A stretch of DNA of 13,282 bases from Ignavibacteria bacterium (GCA_013298375.1 JAAFHM010000082.1:1-13282); one strand, 5' to 3'. Positions 1 to 6,590 are shown, counted from the first letter of the stretch. Notes: generated from the sequence alone by a model not told the origin. Program-made: numbers and translations.

Positions 1-1445
1 AAGATATTACGCGGGCTGGCGGCTATCATAATCACGTCACCGTCTTGAAGCGGCACATTGTCGGCATCCGAATTTTTCTCCAACGCTGCCGCCATATCAC
101 ACGCAACAACAGGACGGCGCATGGTTTCGTCAAGTTTGTAGCGGAGCGTGTCTTCGGGCGTGAGTGTGGTATATTGGAAATTGCGCGAAGACTCGTTTCC
201 ATCGGCATTGCGAAAGGCGAGAGACTTCATTTCGCGGCGCGTTATGGTCGAAAGCGGCAAATGCGCATTGCTCGTCAAACCGCCTGTTTGCTTGATAATG
301 CCCGCAAGCCGCGTTGTTCCGGGTTCAATCGTGTACACGCCCGGCAGAGCGACTTCGCCCAGCACGGAGACCGTTCCACGCGGTTTTCCGGCTTCCACTT
401 TTTCGCGGACAACCACACTTGCTCCGGCAAATAGTTCAATATCGTCATTTCCTCCGGCAAGTATTCGCGCCATTGTCAGCGTTTTTGCCGCGCTGCCCGC
501 TCCACCTGCGGAAACGGTTTCCAGAAGTTCGATGCGGTTAGAATCGGCATTTTCCGCCAACCCAAACGCCGCTTTGATGAGCAGGGACACGCGGTCGCCT
601 TTGCGGAACGGCAGCAAACACGGGCGCTGCACCGCTCCGGCAATAGAGAGCATTCCGCCACTGCGCAGCGATTCTTGCTCAAAAGGAACGTAGATTTCAT
701 CGGCTTCGCGGACGGTCGGATCGGCTGAGGGGTCGTCAGCGAGGCGTGAGCGCAAGGCATCCGCAGTTTCAGTTTTACCGCTTCGGTGCAGCACTTTCAC
801 ATTGCGCTGGGCAAAACTGACGGCGTATTGTCCATTCGGAGCATTTTCGGCGATAAGACTTAATGCAGAGCGGTTTGCAGGATTTCGGTCTTTTGCAATC
901 GGCGTGTTTTCTTGATTCGCAATCGCTACGGCAGAAGAGACACGCATCGTTGCGGGCAGCGAGTACATACCGGGCGCAAGGACATTTCCGCTAATACGCA
1001 CAAACACCGTGCGCGGACGCTGAAGCGTAAGAAAAGCGCGGTTATTGGGGTTGCGGCTCTGCACAAGGCGCTGAATCTCGGTTTTGAATTGCGTAAGCGT
1101 TTTGCCATTGACATTGATTTCGCCCAAACGCGGCACCAACACAATGTTCTCTGGCGAAACGGTTAATGGCACGGTGACCGAAATGGGACCAACGATTTCC
1201 AACGCAAATACATCACCCGCGCCGACGTAGTAATAATCGGGGTTAAGGATGTTATCCGTTGCAAAGCCGTTTCCTGCTTGACTTGTGGGCGCTCCAAGTG
1301 ATGAAACATCCATTTGGAGCATTTTTTCTGCATCGGCGGAAAGCGCATTACCGCCCGCACGACTTTGAGAGGCTAATCGTGAAACAGACCAAGAGAGCAT
1401 GATGCCGCAAAGCAAGATGGTACGGGCTGCGGTGAGAACCTTCAT
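1..1445 (-). CDS. Polysaccharide export outer-membrane protein (Wza-like, SLBB repeats), 3' end missing
   Basis: This CDS starts with ATG at 1445 and reads 481 codons leftward without a stop, so the C-terminus lies outside the window. The N-terminus (residues 1-26) is a signal peptide with a hydrophobic stretch. Residues about 70-145 resemble the Poly_export domain (YYYVGAGDVFALEIVG at 71-86). They are followed by at least three SLBB-like units near 148-175 (ISGNVLAPGMYSLP), 267-298 (IAGAVQRPCLLPFRKGD) and 359-392 (VLGEVALPGVYTIEPGTT). In known families such proteins form the periplasmic and outer-membrane channel for capsule or exopolysaccharide, working with a Wzc-like inner-membrane kinase. 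No Cys suitable for lipidation is seen, unlike classical Wza. Several SLBB units plus a missing C-terminus suggest the longer SLBB type common in Bacteroidota. The gene lies downstream of two envelope-protein genes on the same strand. Family assignment is firm; the exported sugar is unknown. Confidence 0.9.
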   Translation of the reverse strand, partial: MKVLTAARTILLCGIMLSWSVSRLASQSRAGGNALSADAEKMLQMDVSSLGAPTSQAGNGFATDNILNPDYYYVGAGDVFALEIVGPISVTVPLTVSPENIVLVPRLGEINVNGKTLTQFKTEIQRLVQSRNPNNRAFLTLQRPRTVFVRISGNVLAPGMYSLPATMRVSSAVAIANQENTPIAKDRNPANRSALSLIAENAPNGQYAVSFAQRNVKVLHRSGKTETADALRSRLADDPSADPTVREADEIYVPFEQESLRSGGMLSIAGAVQRPCLLPFRKGDRVSLLIKAAFGLAENADSNRIELLETVSAGGAGSAAKTLTMARILAGGNDDIELFAGASVVVREKVEAGKPRGTVSVLGEVALPGVYTIEPGTTRLAGIIKQTGGLTSNAHLPLSTITRREMKSLAFRNADGNESSRNFQYTTLTPEDTLRYKLDETMRRPVVACDMAAALEKNSDADNVPLQDGDVIMIAASPRNI

Positions 1446-1484
1446 AGCAAAAATATTAGTGAAAAAAGTGTTGTCCGAGGATTG

Positions 1485-1492
1485 CAAATATA
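1485..1492 (-). promoter_or_regulatory. Possible Bacteroidota-type -7 box for the export gene
   Basis: On the minus strand this reads TATATTTG, a full match to the TAnnTTTG -7 element of Bacteroidota. It lies 39 nt upstream of the export-protein start codon. I see no TTG -33 element 17-23 nt further upstream, so the call rests on one short motif in AT-rich sequence. Confidence 0.3.
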
Positions 1493-1538
1493 GACTAAAA
1501 AATGCAGAAATGGAGCGGTTTCATTACGCGGAGATGTT

Positions 1539-2231
1539 CTAAAAAAAGAACCGTATTGCGACATTAGCAGACGTAAGCGCTGCATCGCTGGTGCGCCCAA
1601 CGGGAAAACGCGCCGGATAATTGCTCGGCAGCGTACTAATGTAGGAATTGGTCGCACCCGTCGCATAGCTGGTCAAATGCGCCTCTGCACCGATGGCAAT
1701 ATGCTTGGTCAAAAGATACTCGAACCCCACAACACCGCCAATCCAGAACGAACCGATACCTTCGTCGTACAGGAACGGCGAGGTCATTGCGCTGCCCACA
1801 ACGAAAGACTTCCATTGCACTGACGATGTGACCAAGCCCGACCGCAACCCCGCATATAAGCGGGTTTGAGCATCGAAAGGATGCGTGTAATACACCCCCA
1901 AGCCAACGCGCCCAAAGGTGCTTGTGCGGTAGTTGTTTGTTCCGACGGTGCTGCTGAGTTGGAGACGGAGTGAGTCGTGCGATTGCATATAGGAAAATTC
2001 AACTTCACAGCGAAAATGCTTGCCAAACTGTACCGGAACGTACCACGAAAGCGTTCCGGCGGGCTGCACCAAATAGGTGTCGTTATTCGGAAACGTATAA
2101 GGCAGCAAACTTACGCCCAAACCCACGTGCGGCGCTTCGGAACCTGCTTCTGTGGTGTCCGTTTGTGCGAAAAGCGCCGTGTTGCTGACTATCATCAATA
2201 CGCAGGAAGCCGTCGCAAGAAGAATTTTCAT
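1539..2231 (-). CDS. Outer-membrane beta-barrel protein, unknown function
   Basis: This encodes 230 residues from the ATG at 2231. A TTG three codons upstream (2240) could also start it, but MKILLATASCVLM gives a standard signal peptide ending at ALFAQ. The mature part is rich in alternating aromatic and polar beta-strand patterns (for example YLVQPAGTLSWYVPV, FGRVGLGVYYTHPF and IAIGAEAHLTSY). It ends in FFF, the terminal phenylalanine typical of outer-membrane barrels recognised by BAM. The length fits an 8- to 10-strand barrel of the OmpW/OmpX/OMP_b-brl type. No catalytic motif is seen. It begins 16 bp after the stop of the upstream DUF2279-like gene, so the two are probably co-transcribed. 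No Shine-Dalgarno sequence is visible. Confidence 0.75.
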   Translation of the reverse strand: MKILLATASCVLMIVSNTALFAQTDTTEAGSEAPHVGLGVSLLPYTFPNNDTYLVQPAGTLSWYVPVQFGKHFRCEVEFSYMQSHDSLRLQLSSTVGTNNYRTSTFGRVGLGVYYTHPFDAQTRLYAGLRSGLVTSSVQWKSFVVGSAMTSPFLYDEGIGSFWIGGVVGFEYLLTKHIAIGAEAHLTSYATGATNSYISTLPSNYPARFPVGRTSDAALTSANVAIRFFF

Positions 2232-2247
2232 GAAGTTCAAAAGGAAA

Positions 2248-3393
2248 TTAGAAAGGGAATTTGAACGGAAAAATCACGTAAGCGCGGACGGGCATTGGTC
2301 TGACGTTGCCTTTGCCATCATCCAGAACACCAAATTCTATCGCCGGGGCGGGGAGTTTCAGAATATTGAGATATTGCTTGAACCAGTTCCAAAGCGGCGC
2401 TCCATCAGGCAGGAGTTTTTCGAGGTCGTAATCTAGGCTGATGATATAGCGGCGCGATTGTTGTTCCCATTCCAAACTGCGCGAAGCATAGCCAAAGGCG
2501 AGATTGAGCCACGAGGGCCAGTAGGGTTTCGCGGCTTCCGGCAAGATTCCATGTACATCCAGCGACAGCCACCATGTCCATGCGCTATAATCGTCAATCG
2601 GTGAGGCGGCATTTTTGCGCGTTTTTTCGCCGATCCATGGCGCGGGGTAAAAATCGGCTTTCATTTTCACATATTTCACGCCCGGCACATAGCGTTGAGC
2701 AATATGCAAGCCTGCTCCAATGGTATTAGCGACCATATCGCTCGGTGAAAATCCCCAGCCTTTGCCGTAACCGTCTTGAACTTCCACAAAAAATTGATAC
2801 CCTAAGCCCATCAGTCCGCCGCCTATCGTGGCAAGGTCTTCGCCGACTCCGGCAGTCAGCAAAACATCGGTTGAAAATTTTGACATAAAATATCCTGCGA
2901 ACATATGTCCGCCTTTGTCTGCGCCTAATTCCAAATCGCCATCGTCAATAATCCGAAACGAAAGCCTGTCAGACCAAAACGCTTGATATTGGTAATACTG
3001 TGCCGCAGCAATAGCCGCAGTGTAGCCACCGCCGAAAATCAATGCTTTGGTAAGGTCAATTTGAGTAGTTTTGCGCACGGGCGATCCATCAAACGTATAG
3101 CGGTAAGGGCGCTCTGGTGCTTGTGTTGTGGGCAAGGGCGCAAATAGAACTTTGCGCTCAGAATTCGTGCTGTCCGGCGCGATGTCCGCTATGGCAGATG
3201 TTGGTGCGCCTGTCACTGGCAAGGCAGGTTCCGAGACGTTTCCCGGGGTCTCGATGGTCGAGGTCGTGCTGGGTCGAACTAACGAGTCACACACGGCAAC
3301 GTGGCAGAACGCACGTGTTGATGCGGTCAAACGCACCGTACTCGCAAGGCAAAAGGACAAGGCAAACAAGGCGTTGAGAACGAAAAAGCGCAT
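2248..3393 (-). CDS. DUF2279-like envelope protein
   Basis: The protein has 381 residues from the ATG at 3393; a TTG at 3405 is a poorer alternative. Residues 1-22 form a signal peptide. Residues 30-105 are a Ser/Thr/Pro-rich low-complexity segment. From about 115 onward the sequence resembles the DUF2279 (YfiM-like) family: a hydrophobic helix, then DKGGHMFAGYFMSKF (159-173), a glycine-rich segment, and DGYGKGWGFSPSDMVANTIG (207-226). The DKxxH and GxSxxDxxAN patterns are family hallmarks whose function is not known. The C-terminal third looks beta-rich and ends FPFKFPF, suggesting outer-membrane association. The family is usually annotated as a predicted periplasmic lipoprotein, but no convincing lipobox is visible here. 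The next gene begins 16 bp downstream, so they likely form an operon. Confidence 0.7.
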   Translation of the reverse strand: MRFFVLNALFALSFCLASTVRLTASTRAFCHVAVCDSLVRPSTTSTIETPGNVSEPALPVTGAPTSAIADIAPDSTNSERKVLFAPLPTTQAPERPYRYTFDGSPVRKTTQIDLTKALIFGGGYTAAIAAAQYYQYQAFWSDRLSFRIIDDGDLELGADKGGHMFAGYFMSKFSTDVLLTAGVGEDLATIGGGLMGLGYQFFVEVQDGYGKGWGFSPSDMVANTIGAGLHIAQRYVPGVKYVKMKADFYPAPWIGEKTRKNAASPIDDYSAWTWWLSLDVHGILPEAAKPYWPSWLNLAFGYASRSLEWEQQSRRYIISLDYDLEKLLPDGAPLWNWFKQYLNILKLPAPAIEFGVLDDGKGNVRPMPVRAYVIFPFKFPF

Positions 3394-3414
3394 AGATTGG
3401 GGCAAAAAATGGAT

Positions 3415-3435
3415 AGTGTTGAGTGTTAAGTTTTA
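3415..3435 (+). repeat. Heptamer tandem repeat (AGTKTTR), three units
   Basis: Three 7-bp units lie in tandem: AGTGTTG, AGTGTTA, AGTTTTA. The array starts with the 13-mer GGATAGTGTTGAG (3411-3423), which recurs exactly at 12160-12172 upstream of lon. It sits in the 161-bp gap between rng and the DUF2279-like gene and opposes a second array at 3513-3547. Confidence 0.65.
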
Positions 3436-3512
3436 AGTAAAAAACAATAAGTATATCTAAAATAAGAGATTACACGCAATTCACTCAATAATCATCAACT
3501 CGAATTGAACGT

Positions 3513-3547
3513 CATCACTCAACACTTAAAACTCAACACTCAAAACT
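3513..3547 (-). repeat. Heptamer tandem repeat (AGTKTTR), five units
   Basis: On the plus strand the units are CATCACT, CAACACT, TAAAACT, CAACACT and CAAAACT. They are the reverse complement of the unit family at 3415-3435, so the two arrays form an imperfect inverted repeat around about 77 bp of AT-rich sequence with no other feature I can name. The array lies 8 bp beyond the rng stop codon. Confidence 0.7.
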
Positions 3548-3554
3548 GTCTTTT

Positions 3555-5342
3555 TCAATATTCCGCCGTAATATCGCGCTGGCGGCGTACCGAGAAGAAG
3601 TGAAATTCCTCGTGCCGCAAGCGTTCATCTTGCTCAAGGCGAATTTTGACAAAAAAGCGCAGCATGAGCCGTGCTAGTCGGGAAAACGTCCCCGCAGCAA
3701 GCTCCTGAGCCACACGCGGATGCACCTTCAGCACGAGTGTAAATTCGCGCTCTGCGCTGGATTCTTTTGTTTTTGCGGGTGGTGCATTTTTCTCAGTAGG
3801 AGTTGCAAAGCGTTTTTCGGCGCGTCCGGCGGGAGATTTCGGCGGTGGTGCTTTGGGCGTTTGGAGTGATCGGGTTGTTGTGAAGCGGCGGAGCCAGCGT
3901 TCAATATCGCTGATAACCGTTGCAACGGACGGCACAACACCCGCTCCGTTACACGTCGGGCATGGTTCTGTCACAACTTGCAAAATATTTTGGCGAACGC
4001 GCTTGCGAGTCATTTGGAGCAGACCAAGCTGCGTTATCGGATAGACGGTCACTTGAGCGCGGTCGGCGCGGGTAGCGCGGTAGAGTTCTTCGACAACGCG
4101 GCGGCGGTTCTGCTCTTGGGTCATATCAATACAATCCACAACAATCATTCCGCCAATATCTCGCAAACGAATCTGCCGTGCTACCTCGCGGGCGGCTTCA
4201 ATATTGGTGCGGAGGGCATTCACTTCTTGGTCGCGGTCGGCGGCAAAGCGCCCACTATTGACATCCACAACCGTCATGGCTTCGGTGTAGTCCCAGACCA
4301 AATAGCCGCCATAGACCAGTGGAACGGATTTCGCCGTAGCCCGCTCTATTTCTTGCGTCAGGGCGAATGCCTCGTAAATCGGCTCTTTTGCAGCGTACCA
4401 TTTGACTTTGTGCGCCAAGTGCGGCGCTGCCCATTCAGCATATTCTTTCAAATCGTTGTAAAGTTGCTTAGAATCAACAACAACGTGGCTGACATCTGCC
4501 GTCAGAAGGTCGCGGATAAAGGAACGAGCAAGGCTTACGTCGTTATGGAGCAGCATCGGTTCAGGCTCTTCGAGCGTTTTGATTTGCTCTTGCACGCGCT
4601 CCCATTTGGTAACGAGGTCTTGGAGGTCTTTGCGAAGTGTTGCGTCGTCGTGTTCGGCGGCTTCGGTGCGAACGATGCAGCCAATGTCATCGGGCAGGAT
4701 AGATTTTGCCATTGCTCTAAGGCGCTTGCGTTCGCGGAAATCCCAGATTTTTTTGGAAACGCCGATGGAATTACTGAAAGGTAGCAAGACGAGATAGCGT
4801 CCGGGCAGAGAAATTTTCGTGGTAACACGTAGTCCTTTTGTACCATACGCCTCGCGTGTGACCTGCACCATGACGAGTTGCCCAACTTCCAAACTAATCG
4901 TCACCTCGCCCACGCGACGCGTGAAAAAGGTCGGCATGGGGAAATTGGCGGCAGCCGAAGGGGTTGATTTTTTGCGAAGGGCGATAGCGGCTACGTCGGA
5001 GAGTTGTTCGTCGTCATTTGCTGTGGTTGTGACGGCATTAGGATTAGTGGTCGGTGGTGATTGGCGGCGTGAGTCGGTATCGTCGTCATCGTCGTCACCA
5101 TCGTCGTCGGCATCCAGTTCACCTGCATCGGAGAAGTGGAGAAATGCGGCTTGGTCGAGTCCGATATCAACAAAGGCAGCGTTCATGCCTTGCACGATGC
5201 GGTCAACGCGCCCAAGATAGATATTGCCGATGTGCCGTTCTTTTTCGGGCAGTTCCCAGAATAGTTCCGCCAAGCGTCCATTTTCAGTAATAGCAACGCG
5301 GATTTCGCTCAAAGCAGCGTTGATGAGGATTTCTTTTCTCAT
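3555..5342 (-). CDS. rng: Ribonuclease E/G family endoribonuclease
   Basis: The protein has 595 residues from the ATG at 5342, chosen because MRKEILIN is the usual RNase G start; an in-frame GTG at 5381 is possible. It is a single-strand-specific endoribonuclease for rRNA maturation and mRNA decay. An S1-type domain starts near residue 37 (HIGNIYLGRVDRIV) and is split by an insertion at about 75-140 with a run of aspartates. The catalytic domain has VVDVNSG (D360) and VVDCIDM (D403). Their 43-residue spacing equals that of D303 and D346 in E. coli RNase E. The CPTC pair (C461, C464) is the Zn-link that joins subunits, again at the expected distance of 58 residues. There is no long RNase E-like degradosome scaffold; a Pro/Lys-rich linker (about 490-530) precedes a short C-terminal segment. 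The SRP RNA gene lies 155 bp upstream on the same strand. Confidence 0.95.
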   Translation of the reverse strand: MRKEILINAALSEIRVAITENGRLAELFWELPEKERHIGNIYLGRVDRIVQGMNAAFVDIGLDQAAFLHFSDAGELDADDDGDDDDDDTDSRRQSPPTTNPNAVTTTANDDEQLSDVAAIALRKKSTPSAAANFPMPTFFTRRVGEVTISLEVGQLVMVQVTREAYGTKGLRVTTKISLPGRYLVLLPFSNSIGVSKKIWDFRERKRLRAMAKSILPDDIGCIVRTEAAEHDDATLRKDLQDLVTKWERVQEQIKTLEEPEPMLLHNDVSLARSFIRDLLTADVSHVVVDSKQLYNDLKEYAEWAAPHLAHKVKWYAAKEPIYEAFALTQEIERATAKSVPLVYGGYLVWDYTEAMTVVDVNSGRFAADRDQEVNALRTNIEAAREVARQIRLRDIGGMIVVDCIDMTQEQNRRRVVEELYRATRADRAQVTVYPITQLGLLQMTRKRVRQNILQVVTEPCPTCNGAGVVPSVATVISDIERWLRRFTTTRSLQTPKAPPPKSPAGRAEKRFATPTEKNAPPAKTKESSAEREFTLVLKVHPRVAQELAAGTFSRLARLMLRFFVKIRLEQDERLRHEEFHFFSVRRQRDITAEY

Positions 5343-5497
5343 AATAGGTAATAGTGGAAAAACGTCGTGATGCTTCGGCACGAACAGAAGGCGGGAAACG
5401 AGGTAGATTGCTGCGTTCCGAAGTCGTACTCAAAAGGCAAGATACGAAAAAATAGGGAGATATGGAGCAGGGTATTTAAGCGGGCGGGGCAAAAAAA

Positions 5498-5600
5498 TAG
5501 GTCAAGCTGACCGCATCGCGCCGAGAGCAAACTGACCGCTGCTTCCTTCCGGACCTGACGGGGTTGGGCTTGTCGCAGCCGTACGGGACTTGACCTGACT
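5498..5600 (-). ncRNA. ffs: Signal recognition particle RNA (small bacterial type, 4.5S)
   Basis: The minus strand contains the SRP domain IV signature GTCAGGTCCGGAAGGAAGCA starting at 5559, with the GGAA tetraloop and asymmetric loop that bind Ffh. The ends pair: AGGTCAAG near the 5' end (5596-5589) is complementary to CTTGACCT near the 3' end (5506-5499), giving a hairpin of about 100 nt. A run of seven T on the minus strand (5497-5491) follows directly and probably serves as terminator. The RNA targets nascent membrane and secreted proteins to the Sec translocon. The length and lack of an Alu domain fit the Gram-negative type. The exact 5' end is estimated from the pairing. Confidence 0.93.
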
Positions 5601-5752
5601 GTCGTAAAACGTGCTTGAAATAAGAAGAACGTTGTTTTTACATAATGCTGCCGAAATAAATGCGACAGATTTCAAATGTACGGGAATTATGGTTTTTGTG
5701 CAAGATTTTTTTTGCCCTCGCGCCTAAAAGCGTGATAAATCATCAAAAAAAC

Positions 5753-5783
5753 TTGTTTCTTTTCCCGAAGGCGTGTAAATTTG
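5753..5783 (+). promoter_or_regulatory. Bacteroidota-type promoter of the tRNA-Arg gene
   Basis: TTG at 5753-5755 is followed after 20 nt by TAAATTTG at 5776-5783. This matches the Bacteroidota sigma-70 form (TTG, spacer of roughly 17-23, TAnnTTTG). Transcription would start near 5790, leaving a leader of about 25 nt before the tRNA. Orientation and position agree with the gene it would serve. Confidence 0.6.
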
Positions 5784-5852
5784 TATCGGTTGAAACAAGA
5801 CCATTGGTCTTTGTTGCGCCCGTAGCTCATCTGGATAGAGCAACAGCCTTCT

Positions 5853-6508
5853 AAAGTAAAAATTGGACGCGCTACTTGAGAAACAAAATCGTAGCGATGA
5901 ACGGCACTATATCGGTGAAACCTTACTTTCAGCGTTACAACTGAAACTGGCAATACCGAGGAAACCTTAAATCAACGGTATTCTTGATAATGAACCATCA
6001 TACAAAGAATAAGGGCGATTTAGGAGTGTTAAAGGCGCAAGTAGCATTGGCAGAGCAGGGATATACTATCTTAATTCCACTTAGCGAGCATCAAAGCTTC
6101 GATATAGTTGGATATAAAGGTGGTATTTTCAAAAGAGTTCAGGTAAAATATAGGTGTTTGAGGAAGGATGGAACGTTAGAGATTCCATTTAAATCCTCTT
6201 GGTCGGATAGCAATGGAGTACACACACGAAAGGCTGATAAATCAGCGATTGACTTGTATGCCATCTATTGCCCTGACACAGACCAGTGTTATTTCCTTGA
6301 CCCTCATGCTTTTGGTGATGTTATTATCTTGCGGGTAAATGCTCCGAAGAACAATCAGATAAAAGGTATTCACCTTGCATCGGATTTTCTAAGGGTTCCG
6401 TAGAGACTACACGTGTCGCGCCTGTAATGGCGAAGATATAGTCCGGACTACCAAACATTTTTCTCATAGAAATATGCGAAAAAAGGCGGCGAAAGCCGTA
6501 GTGGTGCG
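5853..6508 (+). ncRNA. Self-splicing group I intron in tRNA-Arg(UCU)
   Basis: This 656-nt intron is inserted after the third anticodon base (position 36) and ends in G. Helices I can draw: P1, exon UCU plus intron AA with UUGGA (5863-5867), with a U-G pair at the splice site; P2, 5870-5875/5891-5896; P3, CGGCAC 5902-5907 with GUGUCG 6413-6418; P4, UCGGU 5912-5916 with ACCGA 5955-5959; P5, 5921-5922/5949-5950, with hairpin 5927-5932/5941-5946; P6, 5960-5968 with 6392-6399; P7, GACUA 6405-6409 with UAGUC 6439-6443, inside the conserved AAGAUAUAGUCC; P8, 6419-6422/6429-6432; P9, 6447-6451/6498-6502, with a GAAA tetraloop hairpin at 6488-6497. P10 can form between exon AA (6509-6510) and UU (5863-5864). 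The core resembles bacterial tRNA introns of the IC3 type (Azoarcus, Anabaena). The P6 loop holds the endonuclease gene. Confidence 0.93.
5990..6403 (+). CDS. Intron-encoded PD-(D/E)XK homing endonuclease
   Basis: The protein has 137 residues from the ATG at 5990; a TTG two codons upstream (5984) is possible. It resembles the group I intron-associated PD-(D/E)XK endonucleases typified by I-Ssp6803I of a cyanobacterial tRNA-fMet intron, and its length is close to that 150-residue enzyme. Visible motifs: an N-terminal KGDLGVLKAQ helix (8-17) with an acidic residue, SFDIVGY with D38, and VQVKY with Q51 and K53. Gln in place of the usual Asp/Glu is also the arrangement in I-Ssp6803I. It would cut intronless tRNA-Arg alleles so that the intron is copied in by repair. 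The gene sits in the P6 loop; its last codons form the 3' strand of P6 and its TAG stop touches P7. No Shine-Dalgarno sequence is seen. Base composition is visibly more AT-rich than in the flanking genes, in keeping with transfer. No frameshift is present. Confidence 0.88.
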   Translation: MNHHTKNKGDLGVLKAQVALAEQGYTILIPLSEHQSFDIVGYKGGIFKRVQVKYRCLRKDGTLEIPFKSSWSDSNGVHTRKADKSAIDLYAIYCPDTDQCYFLDPHAFGDVIILRVNAPKNNQIKGIHLASDFLRVP

Positions 6509-6560
6509 AAGCTGTGGGTAACAGGTTCGAGTCCTGTCGGGCGTACTGAAATATCCTTGA

Positions 6561-6590
6561 AAGCCGCATGATTACTCATGTGGCTTTTTT
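6561..6590 (+). terminator. Rho-independent terminator after tRNA-Arg
   Basis: AAGCCGCATGA (6561-6571) pairs with TCATGTGGCTT (6576-6586) over 11 bp with one G-U pair and a 4-nt loop. It is followed by TTTT (a run of six T in all). It begins 15 bp after the tRNA end and should terminate the tRNA transcript ahead of the PBP4 gene. Confidence 0.85.

Larger units (their letters stand above)
5816..6545 (+). tRNA. tRNA-Arg(UCU), interrupted by a group I intron
   Basis: The exons are 5816-5852 and 6509-6545 (37 nt each), giving a 74-nt tRNA with a full cloverleaf. The acceptor GCGCCCG pairs with CGGGCGT (first pair G-U) and the discriminator is A. The D stem is GCTC/GAGC with loop ATCTGGATA. The anticodon stem is ACAGC/GCTGT around loop CTTCTAA, so the anticodon is TCT. 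The variable loop is GGGTA. The T stem is ACAGG/CCTGT around TTCGAGT. CCA is not encoded. The two halves complete each other exactly only when 5853-6508 is removed. It reads AGA codons (and AGG by wobble). If this is the only UCU tRNA in the genome, the cell depends on intron splicing for it. A promoter lies upstream and a terminator follows 15 bp after the tRNA. Confidence 0.95.

Noticed and set aside
148..693. Plus-strand open frame (181 codons) at the left end
   Set aside because: It is opposite the export-protein gene, whose minus frame is open over 481 codons with Poly_export and SLBB motifs.
3415..3547. CRISPR array or long-hairpin terminator formed by the facing heptamer arrays
   Set aside because: Repeats are tandem 7-mers with no spacers, and the stem would be imperfect with a loop of about 77 nt and no T run after it in the direction of transcription.
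3978..4784. Long plus-strand open frame (268 codons) opposite rng
   Set aside because: It is antisense to the conserved catalytic domain of rng and has no recognisable domain; its openness follows from the codon bias of the real gene.
5816..5852. Split or permuted tRNA gene instead of an intron
   Set aside because: Both halves are on one strand in normal order, and the intervening sequence folds as a group I ribozyme with U before and G at the end.
5660..5854. Small open frame across the tRNA promoter and 5' exon
   Set aside because: It overlaps the tRNA exon and promoter, and its translation has no recognisable pattern.
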